DNA of 64,000 nucleotides, from NCBI RefSeq assembly GCF_019634845.1, contig NZ_JAHCAQ010000001.1:186001-250000 (forward strand), written 5' to 3'. Below, in pieces: positions 40,296-50,347 of the stretch. Numbering within the stretch: position 1 is the stretch's first letter; each line of letters starts with the position of its first letter. The notes below the pieces were generated by a model, which saw only the letters and a list, made by a program, of their open reading frames with translations, was not told the DNA's origin and made no database searches. The position numbers and the translations under genes were made by a program. This DNA is from Dokdonella sp. (GTDB lineage Bacteria; Pseudomonadota; Gammaproteobacteria; Xanthomonadales; Rhodanobacteraceae).

Positions 40296-40916
40296 TCACG
40301 GCGTGCGCAGGCCGCGCAGGAAGATCCGTGCAGCCTCCTGCACGAGCGCGTCGGCGTCGATCGGCGTGTCCAGGTGGGCATCGAGACGATGATCGAGGAC
40401 GAGCCGCGCCACACCGTGCGCGAAGGCCCAGGCGGCCAGGGTCTGGTGTGTCGCCGGGGCCGGCACCCCAAGCGCCTCGACCGTCGCGCGCAAGGTCGCC
40501 AGCACAAGGCGTGAGGCCTCGAGCAGGGCTGGATACTCGAGCTTGTCGAGGGCGTTGCCGAACATGAGCCGCCACAATTGCGGCTGTTGCCGCGCGAAGT
40601 CGACGTAGGCACGCGCCATGTCGACCAGGCGCCGGTCGGGCGTCGCCAGCGGCGGCAGCGCGGCAAAGCGGGCCGCGAGCTGCTCGAAGCCGATTGCGGC
40701 GAGGTCGGCCAGCAAGGCTTCGCGGCTCGCATAGTGGCGGTAGGGCGCTGCGTGCGAGACACTGGCGCGGCGCGCGATCTCGCGCATGCCGACGGCGTCG
40801 ATGCCACCGTTGGCAAGCAAGTCGGCGGCGGCGTCGAGCAGGGTCTGGCGCAGTTCGCCGTGATGGTAGGCCGTGCGCGCTGCGCGGGCGGGTGGCGATC
40901 GAAGCGTGCTGTTCAT
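40296..40916 (-). CDS. TetR-family repressor
   Basis: 206 residues. The helix-turn-helix (MREIARRASVSHAAPYRHYASREALLADL) is near residues 43-71; the C-terminal domain is of the WHG type. Divergent from the aldehyde dehydrogenase gene, with an 11-bp-arm palindrome between them, so it most likely controls that gene and itself. Ligand unknown; an aldehyde or aromatic acid is plausible. Confidence 0.9.
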   Translation of the reverse strand: MNSTLRSPPARAARTAYHHGELRQTLLDAAADLLANGGIDAVGMREIARRASVSHAAPYRHYASREALLADLAAIGFEQLAARFAALPPLATPDRRLVDMARAYVDFARQQPQLWRLMFGNALDKLEYPALLEASRLVLATLRATVEALGVPAPATHQTLAAWAFAHGVARLVLDHRLDAHLDTPIDADALVQEAARIFLRGLRTP

Positions 40917-40933
40917 CGCGCAAGGTTAGCGGG

Positions 40934-40968
40934 CCGATGTTGACAGCGTCAACATCGGGCATTAGGGT
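40934..40968 (+). promoter_or_regulatory. TetR operator overlapping the aldehyde dehydrogenase promoter
   Basis: CCGATGTTGAC (40934-40944) and GTCAACATCGG (40948-40958) form a perfect palindrome with a three-base centre. It contains a -35 TTGACA (40940-40945); TAGGGT (40963-40968) 17 bases on is a fair -10. A bound repressor would block RNA polymerase. Confidence 0.8.
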
Positions 40969-40996
40969 GAAGCATCCCCCGCTCCGGAGACGTGCC

Positions 40997-42451
40997 ATGG
41001 TCGCCGTCGTTGCCCCCGACTCGACACCGGTTGTCGCCGCAGGCCATGACCTGCAGGCGCTGTTGCGCGCCCAGCAGCAGGCCTTCGCGCGCGACATGCA
41101 GCCCTCGCGCGAACAGCGCCTGGATCGACTGGCCAGGCTCGAACGCCTGCTCGACGCCGACGCCGAGCGCGAGTTCGCGGCCAGCATCGCCGGCGATTTC
41201 GGCTGCCGCTCGCGGGTGGAGACGATCCTTGCCGAAGCGGTGTTCACGCGCAGCGCGCTGCGCCACGCGCGGCGCCAGCTGAAATCGTGGATGAAACCGC
41301 GCCGCGTACCGACGTCGCCGATCTATTGGCCTGGCCGTTCGCGCCTGCTGCGCCAGCCACTGGGCGTGGTCGGCATCATCAGTCCGTGGAACTACCCGCT
41401 GCAGCTCGCGCTGGCACCGTTGGTGGGGGCGCTGGCGGCCGGCAACCGTGCATTGCTCAAGCCATCCGAGCTCACGCCGCGCTTTTCGCAGGTACTGGCG
41501 CAGCGCATCGCGGCCGCGTTCGCGCCCGAGGAAGTCGCCGTCGTGATCGGCGATGCCGAGGTCGGCAAGGCTTTTGCGGCGCTGCCGTTCGACCATCTCG
41601 TGTTCACGGGTTCGACCGCAGTGGGTCGCAGCGTGGCGCAGGCGGCGGCGAAGAATCTCACCCCGGTGACGCTCGAGCTCGGCGGCAAGTCTCCGGCGAT
41701 CGTCGATGCCTCGGCCGACCTTGCGCTGGTCGCGCGGCGGCTGGCCTTCGGCAAGCTGCTCAATGCCGGTCAGACCTGCATCGCGCCCGACTACGTGCTG
41801 GTGCCGCGCGCGCTGCGCGATGAGTTCGTCGCCGAGCTGCGTCGTGCGGTTGCGGCCCTGTATCCCACGATCCATGACAATCCCGACTACACGAGCATCA
41901 TCAACGAGCGCCACTACCAGCGTCTGCAGGAGCTTCTCGCCGATGCGCGTGCGCGCGGCGCCCAGCTCGTCGAGTTGGCTGGCGACGCCGGCGGCGGCAA
42001 TGCGCTCACGCGCAAGCTGGCGCCGGTGCTGTTGCTCGACGTCGATGACTCGATGCGCGTCATGCAGGAGGAGATCTTCGGCCCGCTGCTGCCGGTCGTC
42101 GCCGTCGACGATGCGCAGGCGGCCCTGGATCATGTCAATGCACACGAGCGGCCGCTCGCGCTGTACTGGTTCGGCCGCGATCGCGCGGCACGCGAGCGCG
42201 TGCTGGCAGGCACGGTTGCCGGTGGCGTCACCATCAACGACACGCTGCTGCACATCGCGCAGGAGTCGTTGCCGTTCGGTGGCGTCGGTCCATCGGGGCA
42301 GGGGCACTACCACGGCGAATTCGGCTTTCGCCAGTTCTCGAAGGAAAAGCCCGTGTTCATCCAGTCGCGCTGGTCCGGCGTGAGCCTGCTGTATCCACCG
42401 TACGGGCCTTTCACCGAGAAAATGCTCAGGATTCTGGCGCGGATTTCATGA
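40997..42451 (+). CDS. Coniferyl-aldehyde-dehydrogenase-like aldehyde dehydrogenase
   Basis: 484-residue NAD(P)-dependent enzyme with general base E227 (LELGGKSP) and catalytic C261 (GQTCIAPDYVLV). The short length, SPWNYPLQLALAPL and C-terminal membrane-like tail GVSLLYPPYGPFTEKM match the CalB/ALDH3-like group that oxidises aromatic or fatty aldehydes. CCGGAGA precedes ATG 40997. Likely controlled by the divergent TetR protein. Confidence 0.88.
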   Translation: MVAVVAPDSTPVVAAGHDLQALLRAQQQAFARDMQPSREQRLDRLARLERLLDADAEREFAASIAGDFGCRSRVETILAEAVFTRSALRHARRQLKSWMKPRRVPTSPIYWPGRSRLLRQPLGVVGIISPWNYPLQLALAPLVGALAAGNRALLKPSELTPRFSQVLAQRIAAAFAPEEVAVVIGDAEVGKAFAALPFDHLVFTGSTAVGRSVAQAAAKNLTPVTLELGGKSPAIVDASADLALVARRLAFGKLLNAGQTCIAPDYVLVPRALRDEFVAELRRAVAALYPTIHDNPDYTSIINERHYQRLQELLADARARGAQLVELAGDAGGGNALTRKLAPVLLLDVDDSMRVMQEEIFGPLLPVVAVDDAQAALDHVNAHERPLALYWFGRDRAARERVLAGTVAGGVTINDTLLHIAQESLPFGGVGPSGQGHYHGEFGFRQFSKEKPVFIQSRWSGVSLLYPPYGPFTEKMLRILARIS

Positions 42452-42480
42452 GCCAGCGCGGCAGGGCGGCTGCTGCGCTG

Positions 42481-42494
42481 TGCTAGAATTGGCG
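42481..42494 (+). promoter_or_regulatory. Candidate extended -10 before the aminotransferase gene
   Basis: TGCTAGAAT followed by TGGCG; nearly the same string precedes prpB. Leader about 40 bases; no clear -35. Confidence 0.4.
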
Positions 42495-42534
42495 GTTGCC
42501 AGTTGCCGCATTTTCCCCTTCGAGCAGGATCGTC

Positions 42535-43731
42535 ATGCCCAAACTTGCCACGCGCATGGGGCGCGCCAAACCCAGTGCCATCATGGCCGTGGCCGACAAG
42601 GCCAAGGCACTCAAGGCCGCCGGCCGCGACATCGTGAGTTTCTCGATCGGCGTACCCAATTTCCTGCCGGGTGAACATGTCTACGTTGCCGCGCGTGAGG
42701 CGCTGGCGAGGGACAGCGGCCAGTACGGTTCCAACCGCGGCGCCGACGTCCTGCTCGACGCCTTCCTCACGCATCTGCACGGCAGCGGGCTGGACGGTTA
42801 CACGCGCAAGAACATCGCCGTCGGTATCGGCGCCAAGCATGTGCTGTACAACCTGGCCGAAGCGCTGCTCGACCCGGGCGACACGATCGCCTTCGCCGTG
42901 CCGTACTGGACCACCTATGTCGACATCGCCGAGATCGTCGACGCGAAGATGCGGCTGATGCCGTGTCCGGCAAGCCAGGACTACAAGCTCACGCCCGCCC
43001 AGCTCGATGCGGCGCTGGCGGGGGTCAAGGTGTTCCTGTTCAACAACCCCTGCAACCCGACCGGCATGGTCTACACGCGCGAGGAGATCGCCGCACTGGC
43101 CGCGGTGCTGGTCAAGCATCCGGACGTGTGGATCATCTGCGACGACATCTACAACCGCATGGTGTTCGACGGCGTCGGCTATCACAATTTCGTCACCGCG
43201 CGGCCCGAGCTGCGCGAGCGCACGATCCAGGTCGACTCGCTGTCCAAGACCTACGGCATGCCGGGCTGGCGTGTCGGTTTCATCGCCGCGCCCGAAAGCG
43301 TCGCGCAGGCCTTCACCACGCTCAACTCCAACCACATCACCAACCTGCCCGAGATCGTCACTGCCGCTGCAGTCGCCGCGCTGGCGGGGCCGCAGGACGT
43401 GCCCGAGCGCAAGTGCGCCGATTTCCAGGCGCGCCGCGACCAGGTCGTGGCCGCGTTGCGCGCGATCCCGGGCGTGGCCTGCCCGCAGCCGCAAGGGGCG
43501 TTCTACGTGTTTCCCGACATTTCCTGCGCATTCGGCAAGAGCCATGGCGGCCAGCGCATCGGCAACGACGTCGACTTCTGCAACGCCTTGCTCGAAGCCA
43601 AGGGCGTGGCCTGCGTGCCGGGCTCGGCCTTCGGTGACCCCAATGCGCTGCGGATTTCCTACACCTGTCCGGTGGAGCAGTTGCAACCGGGCATGGCGCG
43701 CATCGCCGAGTTCTTTGCCGAGCTGAAATGA
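42535..43731 (+). CDS. Class I/II pyridoxal-phosphate aminotransferase (aspartate type)
   Basis: 398 residues. Seen are FLFNNPCNPTGMVY, CDDIYNRMVFDG, the Schiff-base lysine in SLSKTYGMPGWRVGF and the substrate arginine in ALRISYTC. This fits the aspartate aminotransferase I-gamma group. ATG 42535 is used. mdh follows, so oxaloacetate made here could be used by malate dehydrogenase. Confidence 0.9.
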   Translation: MPKLATRMGRAKPSAIMAVADKAKALKAAGRDIVSFSIGVPNFLPGEHVYVAAREALARDSGQYGSNRGADVLLDAFLTHLHGSGLDGYTRKNIAVGIGAKHVLYNLAEALLDPGDTIAFAVPYWTTYVDIAEIVDAKMRLMPCPASQDYKLTPAQLDAALAGVKVFLFNNPCNPTGMVYTREEIAALAAVLVKHPDVWIICDDIYNRMVFDGVGYHNFVTARPELRERTIQVDSLSKTYGMPGWRVGFIAAPESVAQAFTTLNSNHITNLPEIVTAAAVAALAGPQDVPERKCADFQARRDQVVAALRAIPGVACPQPQGAFYVFPDISCAFGKSHGGQRIGNDVDFCNALLEAKGVACVPGSAFGDPNALRISYTCPVEQLQPGMARIAEFFAELK

Positions 43732-43834
43732 GGCCGGTGCAGCGTGCCGGTCGCCGCGCGGCAGCGGTGCCGTGGCGTGACCGGCGTGCCGTCCCCCGTT
43801 TCCCCGTCCCAGCCTTTCACTCCGAGGTATCGTC

Positions 43835-44821
43835 ATGAAAGCTCCCGTTCGAGTCGCCGTCACTGGCGCTGCCGGCCAGATCGGCTACGCCCTGCTGTTC
43901 CGCATCGCCGCCGGCGACATGCTCGGCCCCGACCAGCCCGTGATCCTGCACCTGCTCGAGATCACCCCGGCACTGCCGGCGCTGCAGGGTGTGGTGATGG
44001 AGCTCAACGACTGCGCGTTCCCGACGCTGGCCGGCGTTGTCGCCACCGATGACGCCAATGTCGCCTTCAAGGATGTCGACTACGCGCTGCTGGTCGGTGC
44101 GCGCCCGCGCGGCCCGGGCATGGAGCGCAAGGATCTGCTCGAGGCCAATGGCGCGATCTTCGCCCCGCAGGGCAAGGCGCTCAACGACCACGCCAAGCGC
44201 AACGTCAAGGTGCTGGTGGTCGGCAACCCCGCCAACACGAACGCGTTGATCGCGCAGCAGAATGCGCCCGATCTCGATCCGAACTGCTTTACCGCGATGG
44301 TGCGCCTCGACCACAACCGCGCCAAGAGCCAGCTTGCCGAGAAGACCGGCAAGCACTCCAGCCAGGTCAAGCGCATGACGATCTGGGGCAACCACAGTTC
44401 GACCCAGTTCCCGGACATCCATCACGCCAGCGTCGACGGCAAGGCCGCGACGGAGCTGGTCGACCAGGCCTGGTATCAGGACACGTTCATCCCGACCGTG
44501 CAGCAGCGCGGCGCGGCGATCATCAAGGCGCGCGGCGCCTCGTCGGCCGCCTCGGCCGCCTCGGCCGCGATCGACCACATGCGCAGCTGGGCGCTCGGCA
44601 CCGCCGACGGCGACTGGGTTTCGATGGGTATTCCGTCCGACGGCTCCTACGGCATCGCGCCGGGAGTGATCTACGGCTACCCGGTGACCTGCAAGGATGG
44701 CAAGTACGCGATCGTGCAGGGCCTGGGCATCAACGAGTTCTCGCGCGCGCGCATGGACGCGACCGACAAGGAACTGCGCGAGGAACGTGCCGGCGTCGAG
44801 CACCTGTTCGCCCGGCGCTGA
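43835..44821 (+). CDS. mdh: Malate dehydrogenase
   Basis: Interconverts malate and oxaloacetate with NAD. 328 residues with [19 protein letters not shown] (NAD site), substrate arginines in [15 protein letters not shown], and catalytic histidine in [13 protein letters not shown]. The length and [10 protein letters not shown] type match the cytosolic-like MDH of Xanthomonas rather than E. coli Mdh. Confidence 0.95.
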   Translation: MKAPVRVAVTGAAGQIGYALLFRIAAGDMLGPDQPVILHLLEITPALPALQGVVMELNDCAFPTLAGVVATDDANVAFKDVDYALLVGARPRGPGMERKDLLEANGAIFAPQGKALNDHAKRNVKVLVVGNPANTNALIAQQNAPDLDPNCFTAMVRLDHNRAKSQLAEKTGKHSSQVKRMTIWGNHSSTQFPDIHHASVDGKAATELVDQAWYQDTFIPTVQQRGAAIIKARGASSAASAASAAIDHMRSWALGTADGDWVSMGIPSDGSYGIAPGVIYGYPVTCKDGKYAIVQGLGINEFSRARMDATDKELREERAGVEHLFARR

Positions 44822-44942
44822 CGCGCTGGCTGCGCGACTCTCGCTCGCGCCATTCCATCCAACCCGATGCCCTCGACTCCGTCATGCCGGCTTGCCGGCA
44901 TGACGAGGCCGCGCGGGGCGTGCACACTCTACGGAGACATCG

Positions 44943-47018
44943 ATGAACAAGCTCGTGGTTTGCCTCGCGCTCGCGCTGGCCAGTGTCGGCGCGGTCGCCG
45001 GCGAAGGCATGTGGACACCGGACAACCTGCCCAAGGCACGGGTGCAGGCCAACCACGGCTTCACGCCGGATGCGAAGTGGGCCGAGCACGTGCAGAAGGC
45101 CGCGCTGCGCCTGGCCGGCGGCTGCTCGGGATCGTTCGTGTCGCCCAACGGCCTGGTGCTGACCAACCACCATTGCATCAATGCCTGCGTGCAACAGCTG
45201 TCGAGCGCCGAGCACGACTACATCAAGCATGGCTTCTTCGCCAAGGAAGCCAAGGACGAGCTGCGCTGCCCGGAGATCGAGCTGAACCGCCTCGACCGGA
45301 TCAGCGACGTCACCGCGCGCGTGAAGGCGGCGACCGCGGGCAAGTCCGGTGAGGCATACAGCAAGGCCGAGAAGGCGATCAAGTCGGCGATCGAGAAGGA
45401 ATGTGCCGGCAAGGACAGCGCGCGCACGCGCTGCGACGTGGTCGATCTCTATCACGGCGGCGTGTTCAGCCTGTACCAGTATCACCGCATCCAGGACGTG
45501 CGCCTGGCGTTTGCGCCCGAACTCGAAGCCGCGTTCTTCGGCGGCGATCCGGACAATTTCAACTTCCCGCGCTACGACCTCGACATGGGCCTGCTGCGCG
45601 CGTACGAGAACGGCAAGCCGGTCCGGCCGAAGGACTACTTCCCGTTCTCGAAGGACGGCGCCGCGGAAGGCGAGATGACGGTCATCGTCGGCAACCCCGG
45701 CGGCACCGACCGCCAGCTCACGGTCGCGCAGCTCGAGTTGGCGCGCGACGACGAGCTCGTCTCGTACCTGTTGTTCCTGGCCGAGCGTCGCGGCCTGCTG
45801 ACGCAGTTCCGCAACGAGAACGCCGAGAATTGGCGCGTTGCGCAGAGCGACCTGTTCGCTACCGAAAATTCCTACAAGGTGCTGCGCGGTCGTCTGTCCG
45901 CGCTGCAGGATCCGACCGTGTTCAACCTCAAGCGTGCGCAGGAAACCGAACTGCGCGACTTCGTTGCCGCCGATCCGGCGCGCCAACGGAAGTATGGTGC
46001 GGCGTGGGACGAGATCGCCGAGGCGGTTGCCGTCGAGCGCAACAATCTCGATCGCGACAGCTACCTCGAAGGTGGCCGCGGCTTCTACACGCGCTACTAC
46101 GACTATGCCCGCATGCTCGTGCGCGGCGCCGCCGAGCGCAACAAGCCCGATGCCGAGCGGCTGCGCGAATTCACCGATTCGAAACTGCCGGCGCTGACCC
46201 AGCGCCTGTTCTCGACCGCGCCGATCTATGCGAACTACGAGCAGGTCAAGTTCGGCTGGTCGCTGACCAAGCTGCGCGAGACCCTCGGCACGGGTGATGC
46301 GTTCGTCAAGAAGGTGCTGGGCAACGAGTCGCCCGAAGCGCTGGCCAAGCGCCTGGTCGAGGGCAGCAAGCTCGGCGATCCGGCGGTGCGCAAGGCACTG
46401 TGGGACGGCGGCGCGGACGCGATCGCGAAATCCGACGATCCGTTCATCGTGCTCGCTCGCGCGGTCGATGGCGACGCGCGTGCAATCCGCGCGCGCTACG
46501 AGAACGAAGTCGAATCGGTCATCGACAGCAATTCGGCGCTGATTGCCGCCGCGCGCTTCGAGAAGTACGGCACCAGCGTCTACCCGGACGCGACCTTCAC
46601 CCAACGCTTCTCGTTCGGCGAGGTCAAGGGCTGGGACGAAAAGGGTGTGCCGGTGGAACCGTTCACGACGATCGGCGGCGCGTTCGAGCACGCGACCGGA
46701 GCCTATCCGTTCGCGCTGCCGCAGAGCTGGCTCGACGCCAAGGCGAAGGGTGCCCTGAACCTGGCCCAGCGCTACAACTTCGTCAGCAGCAACGACATCA
46801 TCGGCGGCAATTCCGGCAGTCCCGTCATCAACGGCAAGGCACAAGTCGTCGGCCTCGTGTTCGACGGCAACATCCACTCGCTCGGCGGCAACTACTGGTA
46901 TGACGAGCGCCTCAACCGTACGGTTTCGGTGCACAGCGGCGCGATTATCGAGACGCTGCGCAACGTCTACCACGCCGACCGTCTGGTCGATGAGATCGAG
47001 GCGGCGGGCAAGCGCTGA
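44943..47018 (+). CDS. S46 dipeptidyl-peptidase, DPP7 type
   Basis: A 691-residue exported serine peptidase that removes dipeptides. Signal peptide with cleavage near AVAG. Catalytic His in LTNHHC, Asp in DPDNFNFPRYDLD, Ser in GGNSGSP. Eighteen residues after the catalytic serine stands Gly in VFDGN, where DPP11 has Arg (acidic P1); Gly is the DPP7 state, which prefers hydrophobic P1 residues. Confidence 0.92.
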   Translation: MNKLVVCLALALASVGAVAGEGMWTPDNLPKARVQANHGFTPDAKWAEHVQKAALRLAGGCSGSFVSPNGLVLTNHHCINACVQQLSSAEHDYIKHGFFAKEAKDELRCPEIELNRLDRISDVTARVKAATAGKSGEAYSKAEKAIKSAIEKECAGKDSARTRCDVVDLYHGGVFSLYQYHRIQDVRLAFAPELEAAFFGGDPDNFNFPRYDLDMGLLRAYENGKPVRPKDYFPFSKDGAAEGEMTVIVGNPGGTDRQLTVAQLELARDDELVSYLLFLAERRGLLTQFRNENAENWRVAQSDLFATENSYKVLRGRLSALQDPTVFNLKRAQETELRDFVAADPARQRKYGAAWDEIAEAVAVERNNLDRDSYLEGGRGFYTRYYDYARMLVRGAAERNKPDAERLREFTDSKLPALTQRLFSTAPIYANYEQVKFGWSLTKLRETLGTGDAFVKKVLGNESPEALAKRLVEGSKLGDPAVRKALWDGGADAIAKSDDPFIVLARAVDGDARAIRARYENEVESVIDSNSALIAAARFEKYGTSVYPDATFTQRFSFGEVKGWDEKGVPVEPFTTIGGAFEHATGAYPFALPQSWLDAKAKGALNLAQRYNFVSSNDIIGGNSGSPVINGKAQVVGLVFDGNIHSLGGNYWYDERLNRTVSVHSGAIIETLRNVYHADRLVDEIEAAGKR

Positions 47019-47232
47019 TCGCGCGGGGCGCCGCTCCCCGCTGGTCGGGGAACGGCGGCCTGCGCCAAGACATGCCGGGCCGGGAATCTCGCCCGGTCTG
47101 ACCTCGCCCGGCGCCGCGCCGGCCGGACCGCGGCGACGAGGATCGGGCACCGGTGCGCTCGTCTTGGCGATGCCACCGGCGGGCGTATCGGCGCCGGTCG
47201 CGCCGGCGGCGCAAACAGCGTAGGCTGCGCGC

Positions 47233-50226
47233 GTGGCGCAGACCGCAGCCATCGGGGCAGGGGCCGGATTGGCAAGTTCGGGTGCACATCGCGATGCAGG
47301 GGATCCAGTTGCCGCGGGCAGGCCCGGCGACAGCGTGCTTGCACGCACGCAGATCCAGCCCGATGGGTCGGCGTGGATGCTGCGCCTGGTCGAGGCGACC
47401 TCTCCGCACGCACTGGCGCAGCAGGTGGAGGCGTTCGCGCGCACGCTCACCGATGCGCAGCAAGTCGTCCTGCTGTGGCTCGACAGCGACCGCCTGCTGT
47501 GCGGCAACGATCTCGAGCTGCTCGACCTGACCGAACTCGGCGCCGCCACCGAGTTCCTGCTCGGCGCCGGCCTCGTCCAGGCGCGTGGCAGCACGCTGTT
47601 CCTGCGCGTGCCACCCAGCGCGCTGCTGCTGCTGCGCTGTGCCGGAGAGCGGCCGCCGCGCGGCGCCGAGGATCTGGCCGACTTCCTGCCGTTGATCGGC
47701 GCGCACCTCAAGCAGGCGCTCAAGTTCGCCTCGTTGCAGCGCGCCCACCGCCAGTTGCTGCGCTCGGAAGTGCTGCAGCGCGCGCTGTTCGCGATCTCCG
47801 ACCTGGCCGGTTCCACGCTCGACATGGGTGAGATGCTGGAGCGCATCCACGGCATCGTCGGCACGCTGATGTATGCCGCCAATTTCTTCATCGTGCGCCA
47901 CGACCCCGTGCGGCAGACGCTGCGTTTCCTGTATTTCTCGGACGTGGTCGACGCCGACAATCCGATTGGCGAGGACATTCCGCTGGCGGCCTGCGAAGGC
48001 ACCCTGACCTGGCACCTGCTGGTCACCGGGCAGCCGATCATGGGCAGCATGGAGCAGATCCAGGCCATGCTGCCCGATACCTTCCGCCGCAAGGGGCCGA
48101 TCAGCCGCGACTGGCTCGGCGTGCCGATGCTCAGCGAAGGGCAGGTGCATGGCGCACTGGTGGTGCAGAGCTACGAGGAAGGGATTCGCTACACCGACGA
48201 GGATCGCACCCTGCTCGAATTCGTCGGCAGCCATATCCTCACCGCGCTCGCGCGCAAGGAGCGCAAGGACGAGCTCGAAGCCCAGGTGCGCCAGCGCACG
48301 CTGGAGCTGGCGCAGGCCAATCGCGGCCTGCAGCAGGAGATCGTCGAGCGCGAGCGCGCCGAGCGGCTGCAGGCGAGCCTGTTTCACATTGCGCAGCTGG
48401 CCACCGTCGACATCGACGAGGAAACCTTCTACAAGCGCATGCACGAGGCCGTTGGTGAGCTCATCAACGCCGACAATTTCTTCATCGGCCTGCTGTCCGG
48501 GGACAAGGGTCTGCTCGACTTTCCGTACTATGTCGATGCCGGCGAGCGGCGCCAGGTGTCGCGCGAGGTGGGCCGCGGTCTGAGCGAGTACGTGATGCGG
48601 ACCGGTCGTCCGCTGCTCGGCAGCCGCAGCGAGCTCGACCAGCTCGGCATGCGCGGCGAGATCGAGGTCGGTCGTTTCGGTCGCCCGTCGTTGTGCTGGC
48701 TTGGGGTGCCGCTGCGGGTCGGCGACGATGTCATCGGCGTCGTCGTCGTGCAGAGTTACAGCGAAGAGTCGGCCTACGGGCCGGTCGAGCGCGACCTGCT
48801 CGGCTTCGTCGCAACCCAGATCGCCACCAGCATCCAGCGCCGCCGTGCTGCCATGGCCTTGCAGCAGGCCAATACCGATCTCGAACGCCGCGTGCTCGAG
48901 CGTACCCACGAATTGCGCGAGCAGATCGCCCGTCGCGAGTCGATGCAGAAGCAGCTCGAGCACCAGGTCATGCACGACACGCTGACGGGCCTGCCCAATC
49001 GTCGCGCGCTGCGCGAACGACTGGAGTTCGTGCTCGAACGCGAGCGCAACGATCCCGATGGTGCGTTCGCGCTGCTCTACCTCGATGTTGATCGCTTCAA
49101 GGTCATCAATGACAGTCTCGGCCACTTGGCCGGCGACAGCTTCCTCAAGGAGATCAGCAACCGCCTGCGCAGTTGTGCCGGCAGCGCCGATCTGGTCTCA
49201 AGGCTGTCCGGCGACGAGTTCGCCGTATTGCTCGACGATGCGCGCACCGCCGCCAGTGCGGCAGCGTTCGCGGCGCGATTGCTGGCCGCCCTGAACCGGC
49301 CCGTGCACCTGGCCGGACGTGACATCGAACCTTCGGTCAGCATCGGCATCGCCGTGGGCGACCCGCGCCACGAAACGCCCGACGACATCCTGCGCGAAGC
49401 CGACCTCGCGCTGTACCGTGCCAAGGAATTCGGGCGCAATCGTTATGTCGTATTCGACGACACCCTCGCGCGCAACATGATGGACGTGCTGCTGCTCGAG
49501 GCCGAGCTGCGTCATGGCCTGCAGCGCGGCGAATTCGAGCCGTATTTCCAGCCCGTGCAGCGCCTCGATGGTGGTCGCATCGTTGGCTACGAGGCGCTGT
49601 TGCGCTGGAATCATCCCGACCGTGGCGTGCTCGAACCGATCCTGTTCGTGAAGGCCGCCCAGGAAGCCGGCCTCATGGAAGCCATCGACTGGCAACTGTT
49701 CGAGCGCGCCTGCCGCACGATGGCCGGGCACAGCGACCCGCACACGTTCGTCACCGTCAACGTGGCCGCGCAGCACCTGCGCCACGACGATTTCGACGAG
49801 CGGTTGCTGGCCATGCTCGAGCGCAGCGGATTGGCGCCGGGCCGGCTCATCGTCGAGGTCACCGAGGGCTCGCTGCTCGATGATCCGATTTGCGTGCACG
49901 CCACGCTCGAACGCCTGCGCGCATTCGGCGTCGGCGCGGCGCTCGATGATTTCGGCACCGGCTATTCCTCGCTCAGCTACCTGCATTCGCTGCCGCTGCG
50001 CATGATCAAGATCGACCGTTCATTCGTGGTGTCGCTCAACGACAACCAGATCACTGCGCACTCGATCGTTGGTGCGATCCTCGCGCTGAGTCGAGCGTTG
50101 GGGATCGAAGTCATCGCCGAAGGCATCGAATCCGAACGCCAGCATGCCGCGTTGCGCGCCATGGGTTGCGAGTTCGGTCAGGGATTCCTGCTCGGCCGGC
50201 CCGCGCCGCTGCCCGGCGCGCTCTGA
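47233..50226 (+). CDS. GAF-GAF-GGDEF-EAL cyclic-di-GMP protein
   Basis: 997 residues from GTG 47233, without membrane segments; the true start may be later (first internal ATG 47377). Domains: poorly defined N-terminus to about 190, GAF 1 (195-350), coiled coil, GAF 2 (about 395-540), coiled coil, GGDEF (about 585-745) with SGDEF at 659-663 instead of GGDEF, EAL (about 755-990) with YEALLRW, EVTEGS, LDDFGTGYSS, AEGIES intact. The EAL domain should be active; cyclase activity is uncertain. Confidence 0.88.
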   Translation: MAQTAAIGAGAGLASSGAHRDAGDPVAAGRPGDSVLARTQIQPDGSAWMLRLVEATSPHALAQQVEAFARTLTDAQQVVLLWLDSDRLLCGNDLELLDLTELGAATEFLLGAGLVQARGSTLFLRVPPSALLLLRCAGERPPRGAEDLADFLPLIGAHLKQALKFASLQRAHRQLLRSEVLQRALFAISDLAGSTLDMGEMLERIHGIVGTLMYAANFFIVRHDPVRQTLRFLYFSDVVDADNPIGEDIPLAACEGTLTWHLLVTGQPIMGSMEQIQAMLPDTFRRKGPISRDWLGVPMLSEGQVHGALVVQSYEEGIRYTDEDRTLLEFVGSHILTALARKERKDELEAQVRQRTLELAQANRGLQQEIVERERAERLQASLFHIAQLATVDIDEETFYKRMHEAVGELINADNFFIGLLSGDKGLLDFPYYVDAGERRQVSREVGRGLSEYVMRTGRPLLGSRSELDQLGMRGEIEVGRFGRPSLCWLGVPLRVGDDVIGVVVVQSYSEESAYGPVERDLLGFVATQIATSIQRRRAAMALQQANTDLERRVLERTHELREQIARRESMQKQLEHQVMHDTLTGLPNRRALRERLEFVLERERNDPDGAFALLYLDVDRFKVINDSLGHLAGDSFLKEISNRLRSCAGSADLVSRLSGDEFAVLLDDARTAASAAAFAARLLAALNRPVHLAGRDIEPSVSIGIAVGDPRHETPDDILREADLALYRAKEFGRNRYVVFDDTLARNMMDVLLLEAELRHGLQRGEFEPYFQPVQRLDGGRIVGYEALLRWNHPDRGVLEPILFVKAAQEAGLMEAIDWQLFERACRTMAGHSDPHTFVTVNVAAQHLRHDDFDERLLAMLERSGLAPGRLIVEVTEGSLLDDPICVHATLERLRAFGVGAALDDFGTGYSSLSYLHSLPLRMIKIDRSFVVSLNDNQITAHSIVGAILALSRALGIEVIAEGIESERQHAALRAMGCEFGQGFLLGRPAPLPGAL

Positions 50227-50347
50227 TACCGCCGTCGCGGCAAGCGCGCTGCCGCATCGGACCGCGTTCGAACGGCAAGCCGCGCGCCGCCACCGAACCG
50301 GAGCCATGCGGACGTGGCCACGTCCGCGTGGTGCGGCCGGTCAGGCG

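Noticed and set aside
44730-48092. Open minus-strand frame of 1120 codons
   Set aside because: Mirror of the S46 peptidase codons; no recognisable motif or ribosome site.
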